The translations under genes were made by a program, and so were the position numbers. Positions 25,423-35,096 of a stretch of 64,000 nt of DNA are shown in pieces. How positions within the stretch are numbered: position 1 is the stretch's first letter; each line of letters begins with the position of its first letter. Source of the stretch: Halarchaeum nitratireducens (GTDB lineage: Archaea > Halobacteriota > Halobacteria > Halobacteriales > Halobacteriaceae); contig NZ_BMOQ01000004.1 in the NCBI RefSeq assembly GCF_014647155.1, forward strand, positions 248,001 through 312,000, given 5' to 3'. A model generated the notes under the pieces. The model saw only the letters and a list, made by a program, of their open reading frames with translations. It was not told the origin of the DNA and searched no databases.

Positions 25423-26532
25423 ATGACGCATCTCTTCGATTCCGTGACGCTCCGCGACACGGAGCTCCCGAATCGGCTCACCGTCTCCCCGATGTGCCAG
25501 TACTCCGTCGAGGAGCGCGACGGGCTCGCGACGCCGTGGCATCACGTCCACCTCGGTAGCCGCGCGGTCGGCGGCGCGGGTCTCGTGATCGCCGAGGCGA
25601 CCGCCGTCGAACCCCGCGGGCGCATCACGCCCAACGACCTCGGCATCTGGAGCGAGGAGCACGCGGACGCGCTCCGCGACACGACCGAGTTCGTCAAGAG
25701 TCAGGGTTCGGTGCCCGGCATCCAGCTCGCCCACGCCGGCCGGAAGGCCTCCACGAGCCGCCCCTGGGAGGGCCACGATCCCCTCCAGCCCGACGAGGGC
25801 GGCTGGGAGGTGGTCGGGCCGAGCGACGACCCGTGGCCCTACGAGGACCAGGCGGCGCCGCCCACGCGAGCGATGGACGCAGACGACATCGAGGACGTGA
25901 TCGCGTCCTTCCGCGAGGCGGCCGAGCACGCCCTCGACGCCGGCTTCGAGGTCGCCGAGGTCCACGGCGCGCACGGCTACCTCCTCCACGAGTTCCTCTC
26001 CCCCGTCACGAACGACCGCGACGACGAGTACGGGGGCAGCTTCGAGAACCGCGCGCGTCTGATCCGCGAGGTCACCGAAGCCGTCCGTGACGTCTGGCCG
26101 GCCGAAAAGCCCGTGCTCGTCCGGCTCTCCGGGACCGATTGGATCGACGACGAGGAGTCGTGGACGGTAGAGCAGTCCGCGCGCCTCGCCGACCTCCTGC
26201 ACGAGGCCGGGGCGGACCTCATCGACGTCTCCTCCGGCGGGATCAGCCCCGCCTCCTTCCCGGACTGGACGGGACCGAACTACCAGCTCGCGCTCGCCGA
26301 GCACGTCCGCGAGAACGCGGAGAGCGATATCCGCGTGGGGACCGTCGGCGGCGTCACCACGCCCGAGCAGGGCGAGGCCATCGTCCGCAACGACCGCGCG
26401 GACCTCGTCATCGTCGGCCGCGAGTTCCTGCGCGACCCCTACTTCGGTCTCCACGCCGCCCACGAGCTCGGCCACGAAGACGACGTCGAGGTTCCGGCTC
26501 AGTACCGCCGCGGCTTCACCGAACGCCTCTGA
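25423..26532 (+). CDS. Old-yellow-enzyme family NADH:flavin oxidoreductase (YqjM-like)
   Basis: 369 residues, an FMN TIM barrel. NRLTVSPMCQYS has the cysteine of the class III (YqjM) branch near residue 26; GIQLAHAGRKAS, GAHGYLLHEFLSPVTNDRDDEYGGSFENR and VGREFLRDPYF carry the substrate His pair and the FMN-phosphate site. It reduces activated C=C bonds with NAD(P)H. The physiological substrate is unknown. The start is ATG at 25423 (MTHLFDSVTL). Confidence 0.9.
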   Translation: MTHLFDSVTLRDTELPNRLTVSPMCQYSVEERDGLATPWHHVHLGSRAVGGAGLVIAEATAVEPRGRITPNDLGIWSEEHADALRDTTEFVKSQGSVPGIQLAHAGRKASTSRPWEGHDPLQPDEGGWEVVGPSDDPWPYEDQAAPPTRAMDADDIEDVIASFREAAEHALDAGFEVAEVHGAHGYLLHEFLSPVTNDRDDEYGGSFENRARLIREVTEAVRDVWPAEKPVLVRLSGTDWIDDEESWTVEQSARLADLLHEAGADLIDVSSGGISPASFPDWTGPNYQLALAEHVRENAESDIRVGTVGGVTTPEQGEAIVRNDRADLVIVGREFLRDPYFGLHAAHELGHEDDVEVPAQYRRGFTERL

Positions 26533-26574
26533 ACCGGCGGTAGCCCTATCCGTTCGGCCGCCCCGCCTACGCGT

Positions 26575-27267
26575 ATGTCCGACGACACGGCCGACGACGA
26601 TCTCGCGGCGCGCGTCGACGCCCTCGAAGACGCCGTCGCCGACCTCCGCGCGGCGCGGGCGGACGCCAGCCCGGCTCGACGCGACACCCGCCGACGCGGT
26701 CCCTCCTCCGTCCCGCGTCCGCCGACGCCGCGCGAGCTCGTCCGCTTCGCCGTCGACGACGCCATCCCGGCGACGGTCGCGGTCCTCGACGCCCAAAAGC
26801 GCGCGCTCGAAGCCCTCCGCGCCGCGCTCCGACTCGTCGAACCCGGACGCGCCGGCGACGAGAACGCGGGCGCGAGCGTCGGCCGCGAGACGCTCGACAG
26901 ACTCGACGCCGCGCTGACCGACCTCCGCGCCGCCGTCTCCGGGGACGCGCTCCCCGCGGACGACGCGGCCCGCGACCTGCTCGAAGACGCCCGCGCGCTC
27001 ACCGCCGACCTCGAAACGGAAGTCGCGGCGGCGCGCGAGGAACGCGAGACACGCGACGCGCGCGACGTCGAGGGAGCCGGAAGGGACGCGTCGGCGGCAC
27101 ACGACGCCGACGACCGCGAGCGCCGCACCGCGCGCGTCGAGGACGAACTCGATCAGCTACGCGACGAGTACGACGACGGCGACGGCGGCGGGGACAGTAA
27201 CGACGGCGACGGACGCAGAAACGGAAGCGGAAACGGAACCGACGCTGACGACGCCGGCGGCGTCTGA
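26575..27267 (+). CDS. Haloarchaeal helical/coiled-coil protein, unknown
   Basis: 230 residues, strongly charged. Residues about 8-25 (LAARVDALEDAVADLRAARAD) and 100-190 have heptad-like Leu/Ala spacing. The segment PSSVPRPPTPRELVRFAVDDAIPATVAVLDAQKRALEALRAALRLV is the best-defined piece and is seen in other haloarchaeal proteins. The C-terminal 35 residues are a Gly/Asp/Asn low-complexity tail. A structural or scaffolding role is possible. Confidence 0.6.
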   Translation: MSDDTADDDLAARVDALEDAVADLRAARADASPARRDTRRRGPSSVPRPPTPRELVRFAVDDAIPATVAVLDAQKRALEALRAALRLVEPGRAGDENAGASVGRETLDRLDAALTDLRAAVSGDALPADDAARDLLEDARALTADLETEVAAAREERETRDARDVEGAGRDASAAHDADDRERRTARVEDELDQLRDEYDDGDGGGDSNDGDGRRNGSGNGTDADDAGGV

Positions 27268-27371
27268 GGCGACGGCGGCGAAAGCGAGGATAGCGGTGCG
27301 GTGCCGTGCCGTATCGTGTCTGAGACCCCGACCGAATCGACGCCGGCGGCGTCCGGGCGCTACCGGCCGGC

Positions 27372-27740
27372 TCAGTCCTCGACGGGCGCGAAGCGATAGC
27401 CGTCCCACGACTGGCTCTCGGGTTCGCGGATGCCGGCGTCGGGGTCGCGGAGTTCGTCGCAGTAGACCGGCGTCATCCGATCCCCGCTCTCGACGTCGCC
27501 CGTGGTGAGCTGGCCGAGCGCGCGCACCGTCCCGCCCTCGACGTCGAACTCGACGATCCCGAGGTGGTTGGGTTCGCGGACGCCCGGCGGCGTCGCCGTG
27601 CTCGTCGTCCACGTGACGAGCGTTCCGGTTTCGGCCTCGAGGTCGACGGTCGCCGTCTGTTCCGCGCCGCACTCCGGACAGACGGTGTGGCCGGGATACG
27701 TGACGTGGCCGTTCTCGCAGCGGTGGGCCTCGAAGCTCAT
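27372..27740 (-). CDS. DUF35 zinc-ribbon/OB-fold protein (beta subunit of thiolase)
   Basis: 122 residues. The rubredoxin-like zinc ribbon (HRCENGHVTYPGHTVCPECG) is followed by an OB-fold (GTLVTWTTS...NHLGIVEFDVEGGTVRALGQL). DUF35 proteins pair with thiolases and feed CoA substrates to them. The ATG overlaps the thiolase stop by 4 bp. In Haloferax mediterranei such a small OB-fold subunit is required for beta-ketothiolase activity. Confidence 0.85.
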   Translation of the reverse strand: MSFEAHRCENGHVTYPGHTVCPECGAEQTATVDLEAETGTLVTWTTSTATPPGVREPNHLGIVEFDVEGGTVRALGQLTTGDVESGDRMTPVYCDELRDPDAGIREPESQSWDGYRFAPVED

Positions 27741-28891
27741 TCCGCGGCCTCCACGACGGTGGTCGTGACGCAGTTCCCGAAGCCGCCGACGTTACAGGCG
27801 AGGCCGACGTCCGCCGCGACCTGCCGGTCGCCGGCGTCGCCGGTGACCTGCCGGTGGATCTCGTACACCTGCGCGACGCCGCTCGCGCCGAGCGGGTGAC
27901 CCTTCGACTTGAGGCCGCCGGAGGTGTTGACCGGAAGTTCGCCGTCCCGCGTGGTGATTCCCTCGTCGGCCGCCCTCCACCCCTCGCCCTTCTCGAAGAA
28001 GCCGAGGTCTTCGAGCTGGAGGACTTCGAGGATCGTGAACATGTCGTGGAGCTCGGCGACGTCGACGTCGTCCGGCGTCAGCCCGCTCATCTCGTAGGCG
28101 TCCGCCGCGGAGTCGACGACGCCGCCCATGACCGTCGGATCGTCGCGCTCGTGGACGACGTGCGTGTCCGTCGCGCCGCCGATACCCGAGACGACGGAGT
28201 AGTCGTCGGTGTACTCGGCGGCGACCGATTCGGGACAGAAGAGCAGCGCGGCGCTCCCGTCCGTGATCGGACAGAAGTCGTAGAGGCGAAGCGGGTCGGC
28301 GACGATCGGCGACTCCAGTACCGTCTCCGCGTCGACCTCCTTTCGGAACTGCGCGTGCGGGTTGTCGACGCCGTTCCGGTGGTTCTTCACCGCGACCGAC
28401 GCGAGCGACTCGCGCGGCGCGTCGTACGTCTCTAGGTAGTGGCGCGCGGTCATCCCCGCGAAACTCGGGAGCGTGACGCCGTGTTTGTACTCGGCGGGGT
28501 GCGTCAGCGACGCGATGACGTCCGTCGCGTCGGCCGTCGAGCGATGCGTCATCTTCTCGCCGCCGACGAGCATCGTCAGTTCGCTCGCGCCCGAGGCCAC
28601 CGACTGCCACGCGGCGTAGACGCCCGCGCCGCCCGACGCGCTCGTCTGGTCGACGCGCTGCGTGTACGCGCCGATCGCGCCGAGGTCGTGCGCGAGGGCG
28701 TTCGGGATCCCGGTCTGCCCCTCGAACTCGCCGCTGGCCATGTTCGAGACGTAGAGGTGGTCCAACTCGTCCGCGGCGACGCCGGCGTCGTCGAGGCAGG
28801 CTTCGCCGGCCTCCGCGAGCAGCTCGCGGACCCAGGCGTTGCGCTGCCCGAACTGGGTCATCGACGCGCCGATGACGGCTACCCGATCCAT
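27737..28891 (-). CDS. Haloarchaeal-type beta-ketothiolase, catalytic alpha subunit
   Basis: 384 residues of the thiolase superfamily. Where a classical thiolase has its catalytic Cys (AC-x-SGG), this protein reads QTSASGGAG, placing Ser84 at that position. The two catalytic histidines are present as ELHDMF (H282) and KGHPLGASG (H332). A Ser-His-His triad is known for the haloarchaeal BktB/PhaA alpha subunit, which works with a DUF35 beta subunit, and that is the arrangement here. The reaction is acyl-CoA condensation or thiolysis; PHA synthesis or branched-chain degradation are both possible. Confidence 0.85.
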   Translation of the reverse strand: MDRVAVIGASMTQFGQRNAWVRELLAEAGEACLDDAGVAADELDHLYVSNMASGEFEGQTGIPNALAHDLGAIGAYTQRVDQTSASGGAGVYAAWQSVASGASELTMLVGGEKMTHRSTADATDVIASLTHPAEYKHGVTLPSFAGMTARHYLETYDAPRESLASVAVKNHRNGVDNPHAQFRKEVDAETVLESPIVADPLRLYDFCPITDGSAALLFCPESVAAEYTDDYSVVSGIGGATDTHVVHERDDPTVMGGVVDSAADAYEMSGLTPDDVDVAELHDMFTILEVLQLEDLGFFEKGEGWRAADEGITTRDGELPVNTSGGLKSKGHPLGASGVAQVYEIHRQVTGDAGDRQVAADVGLACNVGGFGNCVTTTVVEAAE

Positions 28892-28987
28892 ACTCGCCCA
28901 CTCACGGAGGCGGCCCTTGAGGGTTCCGTCCCGTTTCGATCGGCGGGTCGCGGCGCGTCGAACCGGGCTCCGTTCGTCGGATCCGCG

Positions 28988-29764
28988 TCACTCGGTCTCG
29001 GCCGGCTCGGCCGCGCGCTTCTCTGCTGCGTATCGCTCCCGCGCCCACTCGCGGAGCGCGTCGTCGGCCGTCCACGCGACCGCCCGCATCGCCCGCGCCC
29101 GGCCGACGGTGGCGACGAACACTTCGGCGTCGGTCACGGTGAGCGCGTACTCGAAGCGCTCCGGGTGGACGTAGAGGTCGAACTCGGGGAGGGCGAGCGA
29201 GCGCGCGACGGTCTCCGGTCGCACCTCCCGCTCGGCGGCGACGACCGCGCTCGGACAGACGAGCTCGACGCTCGCGCCGTCGTCGAGTCGCGCGTCGAAC
29301 GCGTCGATGTGGAGACGCGTCATCATCGGCGAGAGACAGGCGTAGTGGTCCGCGTCGCTCTCGTCGATGCGCTCGGCGAACGCCCGCGCGGCGCGGTGGG
29401 GTTGTTCGGGCGTCGAGACCACTAGCTCGGCGTCGGCGAGCGGCTTCAGTGGGAGCGGCGGGTCGAAGCACGGGAGGTCGTCGAGCAGCGCCCCCGCCGC
29501 GTCGATGGCGTCGAGATCCGCGAGCAGGGCGTCGCAGGACCGGACGACGCGCGCGCCCGTCGGCGTGGGTCGGTAGTCGCCGTCGACGCGCTCGACCCAC
29601 CCCCGATCGGCGCAGTCGCGGAGGCAGCGCTGCGCCGTCGCCCGCGAGACGTCGACGCGCTCCGCGACGTCCCGCGGCCGCCCCGGGGTCGAGCGAAGCG
29701 CGCGCAGCACGGCGAGACGGTTCGGTGATCCGAAGACGAACCGTGCGGCCTCGGTCGCGTCCAT
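28988..29764 (-). CDS. Winged-helix transcriptional regulator with sensor-like C-terminal domain
   Basis: 258 residues. An N-terminal winged helix-turn-helix (NRLAVLRALRSTPGRPRDVAERVDVSRATAQRCLRDC) is followed by about 175 residues that include LVCPSAVVAAEREVRPETV and YVHPERFEYALTVTDAEVF. The two-part layout is that of haloarchaeal HTH regulators with a phospholipase-D-like C-terminal sensing fold. Ligand and targets are unknown. It is on the same strand as the thiolase pair, 96 bp upstream of it, so a local role in fatty acid or acyl-CoA control is possible. Confidence 0.75.
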   Translation of the reverse strand: MDATEAARFVFGSPNRLAVLRALRSTPGRPRDVAERVDVSRATAQRCLRDCADRGWVERVDGDYRPTPTGARVVRSCDALLADLDAIDAAGALLDDLPCFDPPLPLKPLADAELVVSTPEQPHRAARAFAERIDESDADHYACLSPMMTRLHIDAFDARLDDGASVELVCPSAVVAAEREVRPETVARSLALPEFDLYVHPERFEYALTVTDAEVFVATVGRARAMRAVAWTADDALREWARERYAAEKRAAEPAETE

Positions 29765-29839
29765 GAGCGGGTGTAACGCGGGTTGTCGGTATCAATCCTC
29801 GGCCTCCTCGAATCCGAGAGTCGCCGCGGGCGTCGGGGT

Positions 29840-29866
29840 GTGCACGGTGCGAACGAGCGTGCACGG
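29840..29866. repeat. Paired GTGCACGG sites upstream of the regulator
   Basis: GTGCACGG at 29840-29847 and again at 29859-29866, 19 bp apart (about two helix turns). Each holds the palindrome GTGCAC, and together they form an inverted repeat GTGCACG/CGTGCAC. They lie 76 bp before the wHTH gene, a suitable place for an autoregulatory operator. Confidence 0.35.
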
Positions 29867-30043
29867 CGTAACGCTAACTGGGACCGGGCCCAACTCTCGG
29901 ACGCCCCCGGCCCCGCGACACCCGGGCCTCGCCCGCTTCGGCCCTCCACCGCATCGGCCCGTCGGGGCACGTCGCACGCTGGTTCTCTCTGCATCGCACG
30001 ACGACGGCCGCGAGCGCGCTGCCGGTGTCCTGCGTCTTCTCAG

Positions 30044-30706
30044 TTACACGGTCGCGGCGACGACGAACGAGAAGTGATCCGCGGCGTCCTCGACCGCGTT
30101 CGGTACCGCGTCGAGCGCGAGCGCCACCTCCCTGAGGGCGAGACCGTTGACGGAGAGCCCGGGTTCGAACGCGGCGGCGAGCGCCGCCTGCTTCAGCTCG
30201 TCGCAGCGGTCTTCGAACTCGCGGACGTCGTCGAAGTCGCCGTGATCGACGGTCGGACGGCGACCGTCGCACAGCGCCGCGACGTACTCTTCGACGGCGT
30301 CACAGAGCCGCGCCGCGCACTCGGCCGCGAGGTCCGACAGCGAGACGAGGCGGTCGGCGACGCCGTCGACGTCCGGCTCCATCGCCGCCAGCGCGGCGAG
30401 GGCGTCCTCGACCGCGTTCGCCACGGCGTCGATGCGACTGAGGAGTTCGAGGAGGTCGCGCGCACGCAGATACACGCCGGTGAGCTCCGGGTCGAGTGCC
30501 ACGAGCCCGTCGCGGACGTCCCGCGCCCGGTCGTCGCACGCGGACTCGATCGCGGCCGCGTCGGCCGCGGTCTCGTGGAACGATTCCGCGTCCCCGTCGC
30601 CGTAGGCCGCGACGGCGACCGGGAGGTGCGCGGTGCAGTCACGGACTCCCTCACAGAACGACGACATAGCATCGGCGAGTTCGGCGTCGGCGTGATCTCC
30701 CTCCAT
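30044..30706 (-). CDS. DUF47/PhoU-like protein
   Basis: 220 residues, all-helical with many acidic positions, made of PhoU-like helical bundle units (CDDRARDVRDGLVALDPELTGVYLRARDLLELLSRIDAVANAVEDAL). DUF47 proteins usually partner a PiT phosphate transporter. No PiT gene is adjacent here; the only one in the window is at 60.2 kb. The start is ATG at 30706. It is divergent from the membrane-anchored HTH gene. Confidence 0.75.
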   Translation of the reverse strand: MEGDHADAELADAMSSFCEGVRDCTAHLPVAVAAYGDGDAESFHETAADAAAIESACDDRARDVRDGLVALDPELTGVYLRARDLLELLSRIDAVANAVEDALAALAAMEPDVDGVADRLVSLSDLAAECAARLCDAVEEYVAALCDGRRPTVDHGDFDDVREFEDRCDELKQAALAAAFEPGLSVNGLALREVALALDAVPNAVEDAADHFSFVVAATV

Positions 30707-30759
30707 ACGTGAGGCGGGCCGCTACGGGTAGAAACGGGTTGCTATGACCGAAACGTAGG

Positions 30760-30771
30760 GGTATATAGTCG
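30760..30771. promoter_or_regulatory. TATATA patch in a divergent promoter region
   Basis: GGTATATAGTCG, about 55-65 nt before the DUF47 ATG on the minus strand and 90 nt before the HTH gene on the plus strand. It could serve the minus-strand gene with a leader of about 30 nt. Confidence 0.4.
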
Positions 30772-30824
30772 ACTCCGAGGTCGGCGGACGCGCCGGGGCG
30801 GCCGTCCGTCGCGTCCGGACGCGA

Positions 30825-30834
30825 AGCTATTTGT
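30825..30834 (+). promoter_or_regulatory. Promoter of the membrane-anchored HTH gene
   Basis: AGCTATTTGT, 26-35 nt before the ATG at 30860. Confidence 0.5.
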
Positions 30835-30859
30835 CTCCCACGGACCGTCGGTTCGGACG

Positions 30860-31558
<699 letters not shown>

Positions 31559-31615
31559 TCGCCGCCCGCGTCGACGACGCAAACCGTTTCAAGCCGAATC
31601 ACCTACCGCCGGGTA

Positions 31616-34600
31616 GTGACAGACGACGAAACCGACCCGACGCTCTCCCTCGACGCCTTCTACGACGCCCTGGAGTCCGTCGGCCGCCCGGTCGTGACGG
31701 CCGGCCGCCTCGCGGGCGTGCTCGGCTGGACGCAGGCCGAGGCGAGCGACGCGCTCGATCGTCTCGCCGACGACGACGCGGCCGTCCAGCGCGTCGACGT
31801 CTCGAACGACCCCGTCGTGTGGTTCCCGACGGACTGGGCGCGCACGACGGAGCGCGAACGCGTCGTCGTCTTCCCGGAACACCGCGAGGTCGTCGTCGAC
31901 CAGCCCACGCAGTTCACGCGCGCCCAGCTCGCGCAGTTCGCCACGCTCACCGACACGACGGGCGAGAACGCCTATCGGTATCGCGTGCGCGAAGAGGACG
32001 TCTGGGGCGCGCCCCACGGGGACGTCGAGGCCCTGCAGCGCACGCTCCGACAGGCCCTCGGCGATCGGTATCCGACGCTGGAGGAGTTCGTCACCGACCA
32101 GTGGCGGCGGGCGCGCCAGTTCCGACTCTACACGCACGACGAGGGATACGTCGTCCTCGAGGCCTCCTCGCCGGAGATGATGGGGAACGTCGCGGAGCAA
32201 CACCTCTCCGAGGGGACGATCCGCGCGCCGATCACCGACACGGAGGCGTGGGTGGCCGCGGAGGCCGTCGCCACCGTCAAGCGCGACCTCTACGAGGCGG
32301 GCTATCCCGTCCAGGACGATCGGACCCTCGACGAGGGGGCGGCGATCGACATCGACCTCCGCCTCTCGCTGCGCGACTACCAGCGCGGGTGGGTCAAACG
32401 CTTCGTCGAATCGGGCTCGGGCGTGCTCGTCGGTCCGCCGGGGAGCGGTAAGACCGTCGCCGCGCTCGGCGTGATGGACGACATCGGCCGCGAGACCCTG
32501 ATCCTCGTGCCCGGACGCGAACTCGTCGGCCAGTGGCGCGACAGCCTCCTCGAATACACGACCCTCACGCACGACGACGTTGCCGAGTACCACGGCGGCG
32601 TGAAGGAGATCGGTCCGGTGACGATCGCCACGTACTCCTCCGCGGGGATGGAGCGACACCGGCGGCTCTTCGACGAGAAACGCTGGGGGCTCGTCGTCTA
32701 CGACGAGGCCCACCACATCCCGGGCGACGTCTTTCGCCGGACCGCGGACCTCCAGGCGTCGGCGCGCCTCGGATTATCGGTCGATGGGGACACTGTCGTT
32801 CCGGTACGCTCCGAGACGGGCGTCGAGATGCGGCGCATCGAGTCCCTCGCGTCTGAATATCTCGGTGACGGCGTCGGCGTCGCGTCCGTCTCGGACCTCG
32901 AAACGCTGGCCGTCACCGAGGACGGCGCAGTCGAGTGGACGCCGCTGACGTCGGTAATGCGCCACGCGCACGACGGACCGCTCTATCGCGTCCGCGCGCG
33001 GAACGGGCGGGAGGTCACCGTCACCGAGGATCACTCGCTCATCGTCTTCGACGGCGACGAGATGGCGATCACGAGTAAGCTCCCGGGCGACCTTGGCGAC
33101 GACGACTTTCTCCTCCAACCGTCTACTCTCCCCGACGCGGTCGCGTCCGCGGAGTCGACCGGCGATGCCGACACCAGTACCGTGGACGTCATGGGACTGC
33201 TCGATGAGGGGTACGTGCTCGTGAACGAGGACGCGCCGACGTCGGCGTTCGACGCACTGTACGAGCGCGACGTCGGCGACAACAAGGCACGCTATCGCTG
33301 GAAGTCACGACGCTACCTCCCGCTCGACGTCGCACGGGAGATCGACTTCGAGCGCGAGTTCGTGAAGGGCGTCTACGTGCACGGCCGTCGGACGTACGTT
33401 CCGCCGGTGGTCTCGACCGAGGCGTTCGCCCGTCTCGCCGGGCTCTTCGTCGCGGACGGCGCAATCGACGACCATCGCGTCGAATTCTATGCGGAGGACT
33501 CTGCGCAGACCTCGGAGGTAGACGCGTTCCGCGACGTCATCCGCGCGGTCTGCCCCGAAGCCGACATCAACTCGGTGGCGAACGGTGAGAACTGTACGAC
33601 GCTACGCGTCTCCGGCGTCCTCCCACGGATCCTCGAGAAGATCGGGCTCTCGAACGGCGCGCGCGAGAAGCACGTGCCACCGATGGTTCTCTCGAACCCG
33701 GACGCGTACGAGCCGTTCCTCGAGGGCGTCGTGCTCGGTGACGGACACCGCGCGACGCGCGAACGGGGCCGTGAGATGGTCACGATTTCGACGTCGAGTG
33801 ACCGCCTCGCGCAGGGATTGAACCTGATCCTCGCGGAGCTCGGGTACGTGGGCGGCGTCTACCGCCGTGACTGCGACGTCGGCGTCCGAGAGGGAGAGCA
33901 CGACACGGTGACGAACAACCTCGTCCGGTTCAACTCCAAGAACCGGCAAAGCGGTGGACGGCTCTCACTCACGCCGTTCACGGAGACGCTCTCGGATGCG
34001 TACGAGGGACTCCCGCGCGATCCGTCTCGGGCGGCTGACGGCGGACAGCTCACTTCCGGGCTCTCGGATCGGGTGCGGTTGAACGACGACGAGCTTCGAA
34101 CGATCTCCGCGCGCAGCGGTATCGACGCCGATTGGCTCGCCGAGACTGACGTTGCGATGCTCGACGTCGAGTCCGTGACGGAAGTCGACGGCGAGGAGTA
34201 CGTCTACGACGTCTCGACGGAACACGAGAACTTCCTCGGGAACCACCTCTTCTGTCACAACTCTGCGACACCAGTCCGGGGCGACGACCGCGAGGCGGAC
34301 ATCTACACGCTCATCGGGCCGCCGATCGGCACGGACTGGGAGGCGCTCTTCGAGGCGGGATTCGTTCAGGAACCCGAGGTCGAGATCCGATTCGTCCCGT
34401 GGACCGACGACGAGCACCGCTACGAGTACGCGAGCGCGGACGGCCACGAGCGTCGGATGCTCGCCGCCTCGAACCCCGCGAAGATCGACGAAGTGCGCGC
34501 GATCCTGGAGTCCCACCCCGACGCGAAGACGCTGCTCTTCGTCGACTACCTCGATCAGGGCGAACAGCTGAGCGACGCGCTCTCGATCCCGTTCGTCAGC

Positions 34601-34981
34601 GGCGACACGCCCCACTCGCATCGCGAACGGCTCTTCCACGAGTTCCGCGCGGGCGAGCGCGACACCCTGCTCGTCTCGCGCGTCGCCGACGAGGGGATCG
34701 ATCTCCCGGACGCCGAGCTGGCGATCGTCGCCTCCGGGCTCGGCGGATCGCGCCGTCAGGGTGCCCAGCGCGCCGGTCGAACGATGCGACCCGCGGGGCG
34801 CGCGCTCGTCTACGTGCTCGCCACGCGCGGGACCGAGGAAGAGGACTTCGCGCGGAACCAGACGCGCCACCTCGCGGAGAAGGGCGCGCGAGTGCGGGAG
34901 GCGGACGCGGAGGCGCACGCGGATGCGAACGGCGGTGAGCATCCGCGGAACGGGCGAACGGGGAGCGAGCGCGACCCGTGA
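31616..34981 (+). CDS. rad25: XPB/Rad25-type DNA helicase containing an intein
   Basis: 1121 residues as translated from the GTG start; about 626 after splicing. Walker A GPPGSGKT is at 273-280 and DEAH at 363-366. Motif III (SATP) is split: LGL at 385-387 is followed by the intein and resumes with SATPVRGDD at 883. Motif VI reads QRAGRTMRP near 1053. The N-terminal 240 residues contain a winged-helix-like part and the damage-recognition-like segment seen in archaeal XPB. It unwinds or remodels DNA in nucleotide-excision repair or transcription. The C-terminal tail is acidic and Glu/Ala/Arg-rich. Splicing would be needed for activity because the intein splits the conserved helicase core. Confidence 0.9.
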   Translation: MTDDETDPTLSLDAFYDALESVGRPVVTAGRLAGVLGWTQAEASDALDRLADDDAAVQRVDVSNDPVVWFPTDWARTTERERVVVFPEHREVVVDQPTQFTRAQLAQFATLTDTTGENAYRYRVREEDVWGAPHGDVEALQRTLRQALGDRYPTLEEFVTDQWRRARQFRLYTHDEGYVVLEASSPEMMGNVAEQHLSEGTIRAPITDTEAWVAAEAVATVKRDLYEAGYPVQDDRTLDEGAAIDIDLRLSLRDYQRGWVKRFVESGSGVLVGPPGSGKTVAALGVMDDIGRETLILVPGRELVGQWRDSLLEYTTLTHDDVAEYHGGVKEIGPVTIATYSSAGMERHRRLFDEKRWGLVVYDEAHHIPGDVFRRTADLQASARLGLSVDGDTVVPVRSETGVEMRRIESLASEYLGDGVGVASVSDLETLAVTEDGAVEWTPLTSVMRHAHDGPLYRVRARNGREVTVTEDHSLIVFDGDEMAITSKLPGDLGDDDFLLQPSTLPDAVASAESTGDADTSTVDVMGLLDEGYVLVNEDAPTSAFDALYERDVGDNKARYRWKSRRYLPLDVAREIDFEREFVKGVYVHGRRTYVPPVVSTEAFARLAGLFVADGAIDDHRVEFYAEDSAQTSEVDAFRDVIRAVCPEADINSVANGENCTTLRVSGVLPRILEKIGLSNGAREKHVPPMVLSNPDAYEPFLEGVVLGDGHRATRERGREMVTISTSSDRLAQGLNLILAELGYVGGVYRRDCDVGVREGEHDTVTNNLVRFNSKNRQSGGRLSLTPFTETLSDAYEGLPRDPSRAADGGQLTSGLSDRVRLNDDELRTISARSGIDADWLAETDVAMLDVESVTEVDGEEYVYDVSTEHENFLGNHLFCHNSATPVRGDDREADIYTLIGPPIGTDWEALFEAGFVQEPEVEIRFVPWTDDEHRYEYASADGHERRMLAASNPAKIDEVRAILESHPDAKTLLFVDYLDQGEQLSDALSIPFVSGDTPHSHRERLFHEFRAGERDTLLVSRVADEGIDLPDAELAIVASGLGGSRRQGAQRAGRTMRPAGRALVYVLATRGTEEEDFARNQTRHLAEKGARVREADAEAHADANGGEHPRNGRTGSERDP
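32777..34261 (+). other. Intein with LAGLIDADG homing endonuclease, in Rad25
   Basis: 495 residues (388-882 of the precursor). It begins with Ser1 (SVDGDTVVPVRSETG, block A), has block B (VTVTEDHSLIVF), two DOD endonuclease motifs (LAGLFVADG at 607-615; LEGVVLGDG at 702-710), block F (VYDVSTEHENFLG), and ends HLFCHN with Ser as the +1 extein residue. All the residues for splicing are present, although Ser rather than Cys is used at both nucleophile positions. Codons at the boundary (GGA TTA TCG) and within the insert are less GC-biased than the host exteins, as expected for a mobile insertion. Confidence 0.92.
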
Positions 34982-35096
34982 GCGACGTGGCGACTCGCTC
35001 TCGCTCGCCACGGAACGACGAGCGGGAGTGAGCGCCGTCGCGGCGTCACCCGCCGCGGCGGGTGGCTTTTTCACCCGGACGAGCGATCCCCCACAC

